DNA from: Rhodanobacter sp. B05
GTDB taxonomy: Bacteria > Pseudomonadota > Gammaproteobacteria > Xanthomonadales > Rhodanobacteraceae
Length of the DNA: 64,000 bases
Reading direction: 5' to 3'
Assembly (NCBI RefSeq): GCF_002001085.1
Contig: NZ_MUNU01000017.1
Location: 1-64,000 of the forward strand
The notes beneath the pieces were generated by a model, which ran no database searches, was not told the DNA's origin, and saw only the letters and a list, made by a program, of their open reading frames with translations. Position 1 is the first letter of the stretch. The number at the start of each line of letters is the position of its first letter. Made by a program: the position numbers and the translations under genes. Below are positions 37,360-46,690 of the stretch, piece by piece.

Positions 37360-38100
37360 ATGATCGAGGACGCGTTCACTGCCGTGGTGACGGGCGCGCT
37401 TGCGCGATCGGGCTTTGTGCCGCCTGCGGTCAACGAAGCGCGCACGTTCGTTTTTGCATGCCGGCCGCTTTTGGTGCACGTCCCGGTCGCCGCACAGTTG
37501 CTGGACGCTGGCGAAACCGGCCGGGCGGAGCGTTTCCGATTCGAGCACGACCGCACGACCTACATCCTGGCCCATGCGGTGTGGCGCATCGCCCTTGCAA
37601 TGTGTCTGGATGTGGCCCCAACCAAGGTTTCGCTGATTGCGGCGCCCGCCGGTCAGCCGACCTTGCCCGGCACCGGATTGAGCACCAGTCTCAGTCATGC
37701 ATCCGACTGGGTGGCGATCGCGGTTTGCCGCGCTGCGACCACAGGCATCGACATCGAGCAGGAGCCATCGCGGGTGCGCCTGGGTGACATGATCGACACC
37801 ATCTGCACGCCGGCCGAGATGGCACGGGTCATGTCGCTGGAGGCGGCCGGGCGTGGAACGGCGTTGCTGGCGCTGTGGACGCGAAAGGAGGCCCTGCTGA
37901 AGGCCTTCGGTGTGGGTCTGGGTGTAGATCCCACGACTATCGACGCTGGAACAGACGATCTGGTGGCGTCGCCATCCATAGATGGCATGTTCCCTGCTTG
38001 CTGGATTGGCAACCTGGATCTGCCGCTCGGGCTGGTGGGTGCCTTCGCGGTTCCCACCAGCGTGGTTCGGGTCGAACAACACAGGCTGGTCTGGGATTGA
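37360..38100 (+). CDS. 4'-phosphopantetheinyl transferase (Sfp type)
   Basis: A 246-residue enzyme that attaches phosphopantetheine from coenzyme A to carrier-protein serines. The Mg-binding motif GIDIEQE is at residues 129-135 (canonical GxDxE) and WTRKEALLK at 173-181 carries the catalytic Lys-Glu-Lys pattern. The ATG at 37360 has only a weak ribosome site, and upstream in-frame starts such as GTG 37309 remain possible. A TTGACA hexamer (37291-37296) lies in the leader. It is the first gene after the oxidase terminator, and the NRPS/PKS 12 kb downstream holds four carrier domains that it could activate. Confidence 0.9.
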   Translation: MIEDAFTAVVTGALARSGFVPPAVNEARTFVFACRPLLVHVPVAAQLLDAGETGRAERFRFEHDRTTYILAHAVWRIALAMCLDVAPTKVSLIAAPAGQPTLPGTGLSTSLSHASDWVAIAVCRAATTGIDIEQEPSRVRLGDMIDTICTPAEMARVMSLEAAGRGTALLALWTRKEALLKAFGVGLGVDPTTIDAGTDDLVASPSIDGMFPACWIGNLDLPLGLVGAFAVPTSVVRVEQHRLVWD

Positions 38101-38135
38101 TCCGTAAAAGCCGCCGTTCAAGCGGCGGATACGGA
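38101..38135 (+). terminator. Two-part hairpin directly after the phosphopantetheinyl transferase gene
   Basis: An inner stem ccgccg/cggcgg (38111-38116, 38123-38128) is enclosed by tccgt/acgga (38101-38105, 38131-38135). It begins at the base after the stop codon. No T-run follows, so the terminator call is moderate. Confidence 0.45.
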
Positions 38136-38196
38136 TGGGAAGCGCGGCCGTCACGCGGGAAGTATGAAGTGACGCCCCGGTTTATGCCGAAAGCAG

Positions 38197-38225
38197 TTGT
38201 ATTTCGTACAGATTGGATGTACAGC
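38197..38225 (+). promoter_or_regulatory. Possible promoter of the sugar transferase gene
   Basis: TTGTAT (38197-38202) and TACAGC (38220-38225) are 17 bp apart, about 95 bp upstream of the start. The element gtacag occurs twice here (38207-38212 and 38219-38224), which could be a regulator half-site. Confidence 0.3.
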
Positions 38226-38320
38226 TGCAGACCCACTGAGGCGTCAGGATCCCGCGCCAGGTGGTGCCTTGAATGTTCGCCCCATGGCAGGGGCGGAGTG
38301 GCATGTTGGAGGGGACGGAG

Positions 38321-39721
38321 ATGTTTCGATTCTTGCATCGAAAGGCCAATCGCTGGTTGCTGTTGCTGGCGGCTGTGGACATGGTGTTGCTGGGCTTTTC
38401 GCTCAACGCAGCCATGTTTCTGCGCTATTTCAGCCATCCGGACGATTTCGCCAAGTTTTCTCGCCACATGCCCGAGCGCTCGCTGGCGTTCGCGGTGATC
38501 ATGCTATTGGCGATGGTCGCTCTTGGTCACTATCAGTCGCATATGCGCACAAGTTGGTTCGGCGTGCTGGCACGCCAGTGCGTGGGATTTGTGTTGGGTG
38601 GCGTGGGCGTGTTCATCATGTACTACCTGCTGCCGCAGGCCTACGTGGGCCGTGGCGTGCTGACCATCGCCCTGCTTCTGGCGTTTGGCCTGATGATGGG
38701 TTTCCGTCTGATTTTCCTGCGTTTGGTCGATGCGGTCGTATTCCAGCGACGGGTACTGATCCTGGGAGCCGGGAATCGTGCCTCGCAGATCCAGACGCGC
38801 ATGCGTCGCCATGCGGATCGGATCGGCTTCAATGTCCTGGGTTTCGTACAGGGCGAGGGGGAGGCGGTGCAGGTTCGGCCGGAGTGCCTGGTGACGCCGG
38901 AAGGGCCGCTGGTCAACTGGGCGCTGCAGCGGCAGGTCGACGAGATCGTGGTCGGCGTCGACGACCGGCGTGGCGGCTTGCCTATGCGGGATTTGCTCGA
39001 GTGCCGGCAGAACGGCATCGACGTTACCGATCTGGCAACGTTCTTCGAGAGAGAGTCCGGGCGGGTGCAGCTGTCGTTGACCGACCCTTCCTGGCTGGTG
39101 TATTCCAGCGGCTTCGACACCACACCGCTGCGCCGTTTCAGCAAGCGCTGCTCCGACTTGCTGATCGCCATCCTGGTGCTGTCGCTGACTTGGCCGCTGA
39201 TGTTGCTGGTGGCCCTCGCGATCCGGATCGAATCCGGTTCCGGCCAGCCCATCCTGTACCGGCAGGAGCGCGTGGGTGCTCGCGGCAAGCCCTTCCAGCT
39301 GATCAAGTTCCGCAGCATGCGCACCGACGCGGAACTGGACGGCATCGCCCGCTGGGCGAACAAGGATGACGACCGGGTGACCCGGGTAGGCCGCTTCACC
39401 CGCAAGGTGCGCCTGGATGAACTGCCGCAACTGTGGAATGTGCTCAAGGGCGAGATGAGCTTTATCGGCCCGCGTCCCGAACGGCCGCAATTCGTCACCG
39501 ACCTGGGTCAGAAGATTCGCTACTACGACCTTCGCCACTGCCTGAAACCTGGTCTGGCGGGTTGGGCGCAGTTGCGCTATCCGTACGGCGCCTCCGAGGC
39601 CGACGCCGAGGAAAAACTGAAGTACGACCTGTACTACGTCAAGAATCACAACCTGCTGTTTGACCTGCTTATCCTGTTCCAGACCGTGGAAGTGGTGCTG
39701 TTCCGACGCGGCGCGCGTTGA
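38321..39721 (+). CDS. Polyprenyl-phosphate sugar-1-phosphate transferase (exopolysaccharide priming)
   Basis: A 466-residue membrane protein that probably starts repeat-unit synthesis by moving a sugar phosphate onto undecaprenyl phosphate. Four N-terminal helices are followed by a Rossmann-like CoA-binding-type domain (RVLILGAGNRASQIQ) and a C-terminal bacterial sugar-transferase domain (KRCSDLLIAI; QERVGARGKPFQLIKFRSM; DELPQLWNVLKGEMSFIGPR). The layout matches the EpsB_2/TIGR03013 family associated with exopolysaccharide and PEP-CTERM loci. No exosortase is visible here. The ATG at 38321 is chosen because GGAGGGG lies 6-8 nt upstream. Confidence 0.88.
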   Translation: MFRFLHRKANRWLLLLAAVDMVLLGFSLNAAMFLRYFSHPDDFAKFSRHMPERSLAFAVIMLLAMVALGHYQSHMRTSWFGVLARQCVGFVLGGVGVFIMYYLLPQAYVGRGVLTIALLLAFGLMMGFRLIFLRLVDAVVFQRRVLILGAGNRASQIQTRMRRHADRIGFNVLGFVQGEGEAVQVRPECLVTPEGPLVNWALQRQVDEIVVGVDDRRGGLPMRDLLECRQNGIDVTDLATFFERESGRVQLSLTDPSWLVYSSGFDTTPLRRFSKRCSDLLIAILVLSLTWPLMLLVALAIRIESGSGQPILYRQERVGARGKPFQLIKFRSMRTDAELDGIARWANKDDDRVTRVGRFTRKVRLDELPQLWNVLKGEMSFIGPRPERPQFVTDLGQKIRYYDLRHCLKPGLAGWAQLRYPYGASEADAEEKLKYDLYYVKNHNLLFDLLILFQTVEVVLFRRGAR

Positions 39722-40104
39722 TCCGCACGCCAGAATTGCAGCGGGTTACCCGGTCGCCGGCAGGAGCGGTCTCATTTACCCGGTAGAACCCTGGCTCAGT
39801 TTCTTTGCGACAAGTGGGAGCCGGAACGGCGCCGCGCTGCGTTCATCCCCACTTGTTCGTTGACCGCGCGGCGCATGAGGTTCTCCGCTCACCTTGCCGC
39901 GCCGCCTGGCGCAATCGCAGCCCGGCTACCCGCTTCCCACACTCCGCTTGACGCGGTTTCCATACGACCTCCGGTCATATTCTCCAGTTTGTGTAGTGGT
40001 ATGCTGTCCGTACAGGGGATGTTCACGATAATCAGCCACCAACTTTTGCCAGAAAACCGGCGAGGGTGGGTCGTTTGGCACCGACCTGACTATACGGATC
40101 GCCC
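39722..40104. other. Non-coding stretch before the heparinase-like gene
   Basis: 383 bp between two plus-strand genes, with slightly lower GC in its second half. A possible -10 box TATGCT lies near 40000, but no convincing -35 pairs with it. No RNA gene, repeat or terminator was recognised. Confidence 0.5.
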
Positions 40105-43074
40105 ATGTCCCGCTTTGACCCGATTTCGCCGCACGGCAAGCCTGAACGATCGACACGCAAGAGCAGCGATCTATCCGGCATGCCGCCGCACGGCGGCTTC
40201 ACCGGGCGCCGCTCGCAGACAGCCTTGCTCGGCGGGGGCGTGATACTGGCGCTGCTTTTTACTGCCGTATCGCTGCTGTTTGCGCGCGATGGCGGGTCGC
40301 GGCAGCAGGCATTTCATCCGAAAGTCGCCGCGTCGATGCGGCCGGCCGATCCGGCTGCCGCCGTTTCCAGCTCGATCTTCAGGTCGCCAGCCGTTGCTGC
40401 CAGGCCGACCCCGCTCATGGCCGCGCGATCCGCTGCGCCCGTGGATACTTCCGTAAGCGCTCGCAAGAGCGCCGCCCCGGAGAGTTCGTCGCATGCCACG
40501 GATGCTCAACCGGCACCTCGAAGAATCACCTTGATCACGGCCGGGTCCGCCTCGATAGCTGCCGCGGCGGTTCGCAGTTCGACCCCCGGCAGCACGCAGC
40601 AGTCATTCGCGGCCAATCTGCCGTCCGCCGGCCTGGTGTCGTCGACGCCCGGGACTACAGGCGTTTCCGGTCGCCCGGTTGCCAATGCGTTCAGCGCAGT
40701 GCCCGTGGTTCCTCAAGCGGTAGCGCTGGCCGCGCATCCAAGATTGATGCTCGATCCAGTCACGCTGACCACGCTGCGCCAGCGTGCCAGTGCGAATACG
40801 CCGGAGTGGGTGGCCTTGAAGGCCACCTGTGATTCCTACATCGGTGGAACCGTCGAGTACCCCACGGGCAATCAATATCCCGACCTGCCCAACCTTGGCT
40901 CGGGGTACCAGGGCGAGTCCTACCTGCCGGCACTGCTCAACGAAGGCATGTGCTACCAGGTGCTCAAATCGAGCAACCCGTCGGCGGCTGCGCCGTATGG
41001 CGCCAAAGCGGTCGATATCCTGGTCAAGATGTCGATGCCGTTTCCGGGCAGCAATGGCTGGGATCCATGCACCGACAGCGGATACGGCATTCGCTTCTAC
41101 GGCGTCGGCTACGGGTTGGGTTACGACTGGGTGTACGACTTGCTGACTTCGGCCCAGCGCCAGCAGGTGTACACCGCGGCAAACGCCTGGCTGACGGCCT
41201 GGGAGAAGTCGGGCGGATGCGCCGCCTTCGCCTACGACGGAAATCCGATAGGCAACTACTACGCCGGATACTTCCACGCCAAGGCGGTAATCGCGCTGGG
41301 TACGTATGACGAGAATCCGAGCGCGCCCGCGCAATGGACCGACTGGCTGAACAACCAGTTCGGTGCTCGTGTGCAGCCCTACTATCAGTTGCACCTGAAG
41401 GGCGGTGGTTGGCCGGAAGGTTATGGCAACTATGCGCCGCTGAGCATCCTCAACATGAGCTTGCCCGCACGCGAAGTGAAGACGGCCACGGGGCAGGATC
41501 TTCTGCACGCCAGCGCGCCGTACACGTTTCCGCTCGACAGTGCCGATTACGCCATGCATTTCACCTGGCCGTCGTTGACCTATTTTGACGACCGGGACGA
41601 CAACCATTCCAATGGCGATCCGTCGGTCCCGCCGCCGGGCACGACCCAGGTCGGCATGTTCCAGCAGATCCTGGGCGCCCTGAATTACTGGGGCTCAACC
41701 GAGGCTCCCGTCTTCAATCAGTACCTCGGTCTGACGAGCAGCGCTACCGGAGCTTATAGTCCTGCCCCCAATTGGCTGCAGTTCCTGGGTCTCAATCCGG
41801 GGGCGCCGACTGCGGCGTTGAGCACGTTGCCGTTGTCCTATTTGGCGACGGGAATGAATGCCGTGTCGGCTCGCTCCGACTGGAGTACCGGGGCCACCTG
41901 GATGTCGTTCCGCGCCGGTCCCTACGTCAACAACCCCGCCGCTGGTCATGAATTTTTCGATCAAGGCAGCTTGGCCCTGGTGCGTGGCGGCAACCCGCTG
42001 CTGGTCAATGCCAGTGGCTGGCTCATGCACGAACCCGGCGGCAACGCCGACGAGACCAAGACCTTCAACGACAACTATGGCAGTTTCGACGGGACGCCCT
42101 ATTCGGGCAACCGACAGCTTTACAACATCTTCTACGTGCGCAGCATGAGCGGCAGCTCCGTGGCCCAGCCTTTCGGGCAGGATTCCTTCACGACCGAAGA
42201 CAACCAGGTGCGCACCAAGGTATCGGCGTACGAGGACGGCACCGGCTATGTTTATGTGCTGGCGACGAACCTGGCGGACATGTACCGCACGTTCTCCGCC
42301 GGGTCGGCGGTATCGGCGTGGTCTCGGCAGATCGTCTATCTGCGCCCGAATCGTTTCGTCGTTTACGATCGCACCACGGCAGGCAGTGCGAACTACGATC
42401 AGTACATGGCCTGGCATTTCCCGGCCAATCCGGTCGCTGGCAGTGCACCGGCGGGGCAGAGCCGACTCGATGTGACCTACAACGGTCAGTACATGGGAGC
42501 GATGACCGCCGTTTTGCCTGCTGGTACGAAGATGACAACAGTGGGAATGTACCCGGGCGACAACCCGATCAAGGCCTGGCAGGTGCAGGTACGTCCGCCG
42601 AATACCAATGTCAACCAGACTTGGTTGACCGTCTTTGATCTGTCCGCCACCGCCGCGAAAGTCGCCACCGCCAGTCCGGTGACGGTCGGCCAGGGCGGCA
42701 TCATCGGCGTGGAGCTGCTGGCCAGCGACGGCAACAGTGTGGTGGTCAGCAGCAGCGGCGCTGCCGGTACCCCGCTCAGCGGCACGATTGTCTATGGCGT
42801 GCAGCCGGCGGCCGCGTACCATGTGGTGACCGATCTGGCGCCGAACACCGGGTATACGGTATCCACCTCGGCCGCTGCCGGTCTGCGCAACATCACCATC
42901 AGCGCGGGTGGCACCAGCATGAGCAGCGCCAAGGGTGTGCTCAACTTCTACGTGGCGGCCGATGGCACGGTGCAGAGCACTCCGCCGCCACCGACCACGC
43001 CTGTCTACGTTCCCGTGCCGATCAGTTCGCTGCCGGTGCCAGGCTCGCCCGCACCTTACAACCCGGGCCCGTGA
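40105..43074 (+). CDS. Membrane-anchored heparinase/alginate-lyase-like protein
   Basis: A 989-residue protein. A 38-residue basic cytoplasmic head is followed by one membrane helix (about 40-60, ALLGGGVILALLFTAVSLLF). A long Ala/Ser/Thr/Pro linker (about 65-205) leads to an alpha-helical catalytic-like region beginning HPRLMLDPVTLTTLRQRA, the form seen in heparinase II/III and alginate-lyase-like proteins. A beta-rich C-terminal half (FVVYDRTTAGSANYDQYMAWHF) and a Pro-rich tail end it. Tyr and His candidates are present (GNYYAGYFHAKAV; LKGGGWPEGYGNYAP) but were not assigned. In exopolysaccharide loci such enzymes trim or release the polymer. It would face the periplasm. Substrate unknown. 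Confidence 0.7.
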   Translation: MSRFDPISPHGKPERSTRKSSDLSGMPPHGGFTGRRSQTALLGGGVILALLFTAVSLLFARDGGSRQQAFHPKVAASMRPADPAAAVSSSIFRSPAVAARPTPLMAARSAAPVDTSVSARKSAAPESSSHATDAQPAPRRITLITAGSASIAAAAVRSSTPGSTQQSFAANLPSAGLVSSTPGTTGVSGRPVANAFSAVPVVPQAVALAAHPRLMLDPVTLTTLRQRASANTPEWVALKATCDSYIGGTVEYPTGNQYPDLPNLGSGYQGESYLPALLNEGMCYQVLKSSNPSAAAPYGAKAVDILVKMSMPFPGSNGWDPCTDSGYGIRFYGVGYGLGYDWVYDLLTSAQRQQVYTAANAWLTAWEKSGGCAAFAYDGNPIGNYYAGYFHAKAVIALGTYDENPSAPAQWTDWLNNQFGARVQPYYQLHLKGGGWPEGYGNYAPLSILNMSLPAREVKTATGQDLLHASAPYTFPLDSADYAMHFTWPSLTYFDDRDDNHSNGDPSVPPPGTTQVGMFQQILGALNYWGSTEAPVFNQYLGLTSSATGAYSPAPNWLQFLGLNPGAPTAALSTLPLSYLATGMNAVSARSDWSTGATWMSFRAGPYVNNPAAGHEFFDQGSLALVRGGNPLLVNASGWLMHEPGGNADETKTFNDNYGSFDGTPYSGNRQLYNIFYVRSMSGSSVAQPFGQDSFTTEDNQVRTKVSAYEDGTGYVYVLATNLADMYRTFSAGSAVSAWSRQIVYLRPNRFVVYDRTTAGSANYDQYMAWHFPANPVAGSAPAGQSRLDVTYNGQYMGAMTAVLPAGTKMTTVGMYPGDNPIKAWQVQVRPPNTNVNQTWLTVFDLSATAAKVATASPVTVGQGGIIGVELLASDGNSVVVSSSGAAGTPLSGTIVYGVQPAAAYHVVTDLAPNTGYTVSTSAAAGLRNITISAGGTSMSSAKGVLNFYVAADGTVQSTPPPPTTPVYVPVPISSLPVPGSPAPYNPGP

Positions 43075-43244
43075 ACCGCGTTGTCGGGAGTGGCAGCGCG
43101 GCCGGTCGCCGACGATGGATGTTCGAGTCGTGCCGGGCGGGCAAGGGATTCTGAATCCGCGTTTCCATGTGCTTGCAGATGGCCGTACACGCCAAGACTC
43201 GGTCGTGGAGCAACGGTGCGGGCGCGGTGGGCGTTGGGGGGAGA

Positions 43245-43982
43245 TTACCGGGGCACGTGGTCAATCGTTCTCTCGCCGGGGCTTCGGGTCGTGGTATTGA
43301 GCGGGTAAAGCGGCGAGCTGTACCAGTCAACTACCTTGCCACGTTCGAAGCGGATCCATGACGGGCCGTACTCCCATCGCTCGTTGTTGACCATGAGAGT
43401 AGGTTCGCCTTCGCTGGCACGTACGGCGTCGGCATCCATGCCGAGGCCGATCGGCGATGCACCCACTTGGGCAGGCGAGGCCAACGGGGGCGGCGGGCGG
43501 ACGCCCCCCAAGATCGAGAGTGAAGGCGTGGAGGGATGTTCGCCTGGCCACGACAGCCAAATTACGGCGGCGGCGGCGGGCAGCAACAACCAGCGCATGG
43601 ACCGCCGCGGAGGTTGTCGACTCCTGGCTCGACGCACGGGTTGGTTGGCGGCAGTCGCCGGCATCTGCGTGTTCGGCCGCGCCAGCGGCGCGCCCGGCAG
43701 ACGGCCATGTTCGCGGTGGAACTCCATCGCCATGCCGTACATTGCGGTGAGCCGCTGCAACCGTTCTGCCGCCACGGCGTGGTGCGAGTCATCATCGCGG
43801 CGGTCGGGGTGCAGCACCGAGACACGACGCCGATAGGCGTACTTGAACTCATCCAGGCCGCAACCCGGTTGCAGGCCCAGGATCTTGTAGAGGTCGAGAA
43901 AATCGGTTTCGCGCGCCACGTCCGGAACCCTTTGGTGCTGGTGGACAATGCTCAGCTCACCGGTGGTCGCCGGAATCCGCAT
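43245..43982 (-). CDS. Membrane-anchored J-domain protein
   Basis: A 245-residue protein with an N-terminal J-domain (about 26-90, FLDLYKILGLQPGCGLDEFK). The HPD motif is intact at residues 58-60, so it could stimulate a DnaK-type chaperone. A basic Pro/Arg linker, one membrane helix (about 129-147, WLLLPAAAAVIWLSW) and an extracytoplasmic tail follow. The tail has a small motif (GLGMDADAVRASEGEPT; WEYGPSWIRFERGKVVDWY) resembling SmpA/OmlA-like folds, which is a guess. It lies convergent to the heparinase-like gene inside the biosynthetic region. Confidence 0.75.
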   Translation of the reverse strand: MRIPATTGELSIVHQHQRVPDVARETDFLDLYKILGLQPGCGLDEFKYAYRRRVSVLHPDRRDDDSHHAVAAERLQRLTAMYGMAMEFHREHGRLPGAPLARPNTQMPATAANQPVRRARSRQPPRRSMRWLLLPAAAAVIWLSWPGEHPSTPSLSILGGVRPPPPLASPAQVGASPIGLGMDADAVRASEGEPTLMVNNERWEYGPSWIRFERGKVVDWYSSPLYPLNTTTRSPGERTIDHVPR

Positions 43983-44043
43983 CCGCGCCCTTGCTTGCAG
44001 GATACGTCAAACAGGCCATCGGCTGGCCAGGTGAGGCAAGCGC

Positions 44044-45102
44044 TCAGCGGACCTTCCAGTCGGCGACGGGCCACGTGCCGGAATCGCCGGCCTCGGCGCT
44101 GGTGACCGGCGCCAGTCGCCCGATGCGCGCCGCCAGCCCGGTGGTCGGGGCGTCGGCATGGCGCGGCCGCTGTTCGAGCGTCGACAGCAGGTGGCCGAGC
44201 CCGGTCAGGTATGCCTTCTTCGCACGGCGTTTGAGCGCACGCAGGCCGCTTGCGGGCGGGCACAGGGATTCGACGTAGCCGCTCCAGTTCGAGGCGTCGT
44301 ACATGTTCTGACAGATCGATATCGAGGGCGACAAGGCTCTCGCGGCATGCCACCAGCGAGAGGGCACGAACACCATGTCGCCCGGGTGCAGTACGGTGGA
44401 ATACCGGGTGGCCTGGGCGAACAACGGGAATCGAACCGGATCGGCTTGCCGCACATCCGCGATGCTCGAATGGTTCGGCATCTCCAGCTTGGGATACAGG
44501 CAGGCGGCATCCTCCGGCGGGTACAGGATGAATTCCTTGTCGCCGTAGATCTCGGTGATCGTCGCGTGCGCGTTCTCGCCGTCGTAGTGCAGCACCGGAA
44601 AGCGTCCCCCGATACCGCCGATGAGCAGCTTGAGATAGCCGTCCGGACGTCTCCACGGCCGCAGCATGAGCGGGCTGGCCATGCGCCGCGGGAACGCATA
44701 GGGGTTCAGTGGCTCAAGGTCGGGCAGCAGTTCCGGCAAGTGCGGGCCGATGAACAGTCGATACATGTACGGGCCGGGCGCGTCTTCGCGCGAGGCCAGC
44801 ACCGCGTCGATGAATGCGGCGAACGTCATCTGTTCGGCGTAGCTGACCTGTACCTGCTTCGGCCCGAACCGTTGCTTGAAGAATTCCGGTGTCCACTTGG
44901 CCAGTGCCGGACACCCCCGCATGGCGCCTTCCACCACGACCGGCCGATTCTGCGCGACGAACTCGCGCACGAAGGATGCGTAGGGCAGATCGACGGCACG
45001 ATGCCGTTCAAGCGCAACGTGCCGGGGCGCGGAATCGGGGAGGCTGGGGATGCTGGGGAGGCTGGCGGTCAAGCTGTTCAATGGAGTCGCTCCGGCGCAC
45101 AC
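44044..45102 (-). CDS. Cupin-like (JmjC-type) putative Fe(II)/2-oxoglutarate oxygenase 1
   Basis: A 352-residue protein of the cupin_8/JmjC class. Metal ligands visible are His172 and Asp174 (LHYDGENAHATI) and His252 (SRWWHAARAL). The N-terminal PYASFVREFVAQNRPVVVEG is typical of the family. Such enzymes hydroxylate amino-acid side chains on proteins or small molecules. In this setting tailoring of the peptide or its carrier-bound precursors is inferred. The start is taken as GTG at 45102; no ATG is in frame nearby. It is divergent from the sulfotransferase gene. Confidence 0.8.
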   Translation of the reverse strand: MCAGATPLNSLTASLPSIPSLPDSAPRHVALERHRAVDLPYASFVREFVAQNRPVVVEGAMRGCPALAKWTPEFFKQRFGPKQVQVSYAEQMTFAAFIDAVLASREDAPGPYMYRLFIGPHLPELLPDLEPLNPYAFPRRMASPLMLRPWRRPDGYLKLLIGGIGGRFPVLHYDGENAHATITEIYGDKEFILYPPEDAACLYPKLEMPNHSSIADVRQADPVRFPLFAQATRYSTVLHPGDMVFVPSRWWHAARALSPSISICQNMYDASNWSGYVESLCPPASGLRALKRRAKKAYLTGLGHLLSTLEQRPRHADAPTTGLAARIGRLAPVTSAEAGDSGTWPVADWKVR

Positions 45103-45434
45103 GGTCCCATGAGTGTTGCCACTTGGCGCAGTCAGCGGACAAGCACGCCGACTGCGATGACGCTACGCGGGCGTTTTGACCGTGTCAATCAAGCCGCCGG
45201 AACGTCCGCTTCGCCGCCTGGAGGAGTTCGGCAATCCGTCGCGCCCTCGCCCGGCGCCTTCAACTTCGCCATGGCCGTGCTCCTTGACGGCGCGCCAAGC
45301 GGAAGGGCGGCGCTTTCCCGCAAGTACTTGCGGCCTGAGTTGGATATCGTCGCGCTGGATGTCCGGATCGGCACGCGGAGCGCCCACTCTTCGTGAAGTT
45401 GTCCACGCTCGCAACGTACGCGCGAGGCGCCCGC
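45103..45434. other. Divergent intergenic region, oxygenase 1 / sulfotransferase
   Basis: 332 bp that should hold promoters for both directions. A short inverted repeat, TTGAC-cgt-GTCAA (45176-45188), is the only structure noted. If the sulfotransferase starts at GTG 45393, the last 42 bp are coding. Confidence 0.45.
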
Positions 45435-46346
45435 ATGATCGATGGCAAGCCGAGCCCGAATTTCTTCCTGGTGGGAGCGCCGAAATGCGGCACGACCTCG
45501 ATGTACCACTATCTGCGTCTCCACCCGCAGATATATTTTCCGTTTGACGACGAGGACGGGCGCGCCAAGGAGCCGCACTATTTCTGCGCGGAGCTCGAGA
45601 TCGGGGCACAAGATTCGATCAAGGATCAAGCCGAATACCTCGCGTTGTATCGCGGCAGTGAGCACGCCACCTGGCGTGGCGACGCCTCGGTCCTGTACCT
45701 GTTCAGTGAGCAGGCGCCGGGCAGGATCAGGCAGTTCTGCCCCGAAGCCCGCATCCTGATCATGTTGCGCCCGCCGATCGAGCAGATGCGCTCGCGCCAC
45801 GCGCATTGCCTTCTTCATCGAGGGGCGCGCGAGAACATCGCCGATTTTCAGGAGGCGATCGACGCCGGCGACGACCGTCGGAACGGACGGCGGATTCCAC
45901 CAGGCACGACCTTGCCGAAGTGTCTGGATTATTTTTCCGTCGCTCGCTTCGCGCCGCAGGTGGAGCGCTATTTCGACACCTTCGGGCGTGCGGCGGTGAA
46001 GGTGGTTTTGCTCGAAGACATGGAGGCCACACCGGAAAAAGTGTATCGCGAGGTGATCGGGTTCCTGGGCGTGGATGCTTCGTTTGTCCCGGAGTTTCGC
46101 GTCCACAACGAAGCGCCGGCGCGATCTCCGCTGGAGCGCGCGATACGGCGTATTTACCGCAGTCCCGGGGTCAAGCGCGCCGTGCAGGCGGTGGCGCCCT
46201 ATCGGACAAGGCGCCGGATCTTGACCGGGATTCGCGCCCTGGCGCGAGGCAAGTCGCCCCGCGACGAGGCGCTGCGCCAACGCTGCCGCCCGGATGTCGA
46301 ACGGCTGTCCGGTCTGATCGGGCGCGATCTTTCGCACTGGCTGTGA
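45435..46346 (+). CDS. PAPS-dependent sulfotransferase
   Basis: A 303-residue cytoplasmic enzyme that would transfer sulfate from PAPS to a hydroxyl or amine. The 5'-phosphosulfate loop GAPKCGTTS is at residues 14-22 and the 3'-phosphate segment is ILIMLRPPIEQMRSRH. Asp and Trp residues in EHATWRGDASVLYL match the family. The ATG at 45435 has cgagg 8 nt upstream; GTG 45393 would add 14 residues. Among polysaccharide and peptide genes the acceptor may be a sugar or a hydroxylated amino acid. No PAPS-synthesis gene is in the window. Confidence 0.85.
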   Translation: MIDGKPSPNFFLVGAPKCGTTSMYHYLRLHPQIYFPFDDEDGRAKEPHYFCAELEIGAQDSIKDQAEYLALYRGSEHATWRGDASVLYLFSEQAPGRIRQFCPEARILIMLRPPIEQMRSRHAHCLLHRGARENIADFQEAIDAGDDRRNGRRIPPGTTLPKCLDYFSVARFAPQVERYFDTFGRAAVKVVLLEDMEATPEKVYREVIGFLGVDASFVPEFRVHNEAPARSPLERAIRRIYRSPGVKRAVQAVAPYRTRRRILTGIRALARGKSPRDEALRQRCRPDVERLSGLIGRDLSHWL

Positions 46347-46690
46347 CGAGACGCCAGGCCGGCACGCCGGCGGCTTGTCGGCGGCCCGGGCAAGGCGCAA
46401 GCTCGGCGACGTTCCGTGCGCATCCTTGCGACTGGCGAGGGAGTGGTCGTGACAGACGGTCAGGCGTTCATCGAGGTTGAGCAAAAGGCTTCCAGGTCGC
46501 GGCGTGTCCGGGCCATGCGACATCACCACGGCGGGTACCGGACGCACCGGGCGGGCTGGCCAAAGCCCGCGACGTCGCGCCGGGCGGCAGGCCACGCGGT
46601 TGCCCGCACGCTCTGTTCGCGGCGGCCAGGCACAAGCGCCGCGCGGATCGCCGCCGCACCTCATTCTTCGCCCACCAGGAGGTATCCCGC
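46347..46690. other. Non-coding stretch before the secreted protein gene
   Basis: 344 bp, GC-rich. An open frame from 46416 runs through it but has poor protein-like composition and overlaps the next gene. The only clear element is a strong ribosome site aggaggt (46677-46683) serving the following gene. Confidence 0.5.

Noticed and set aside
38321..39721. Complete PEP-CTERM/exosortase system suggested by the sugar transferase family
   Set aside because: No exosortase or PEP-CTERM tail was seen in any protein of the window, so only the transferase family resemblance is reported.
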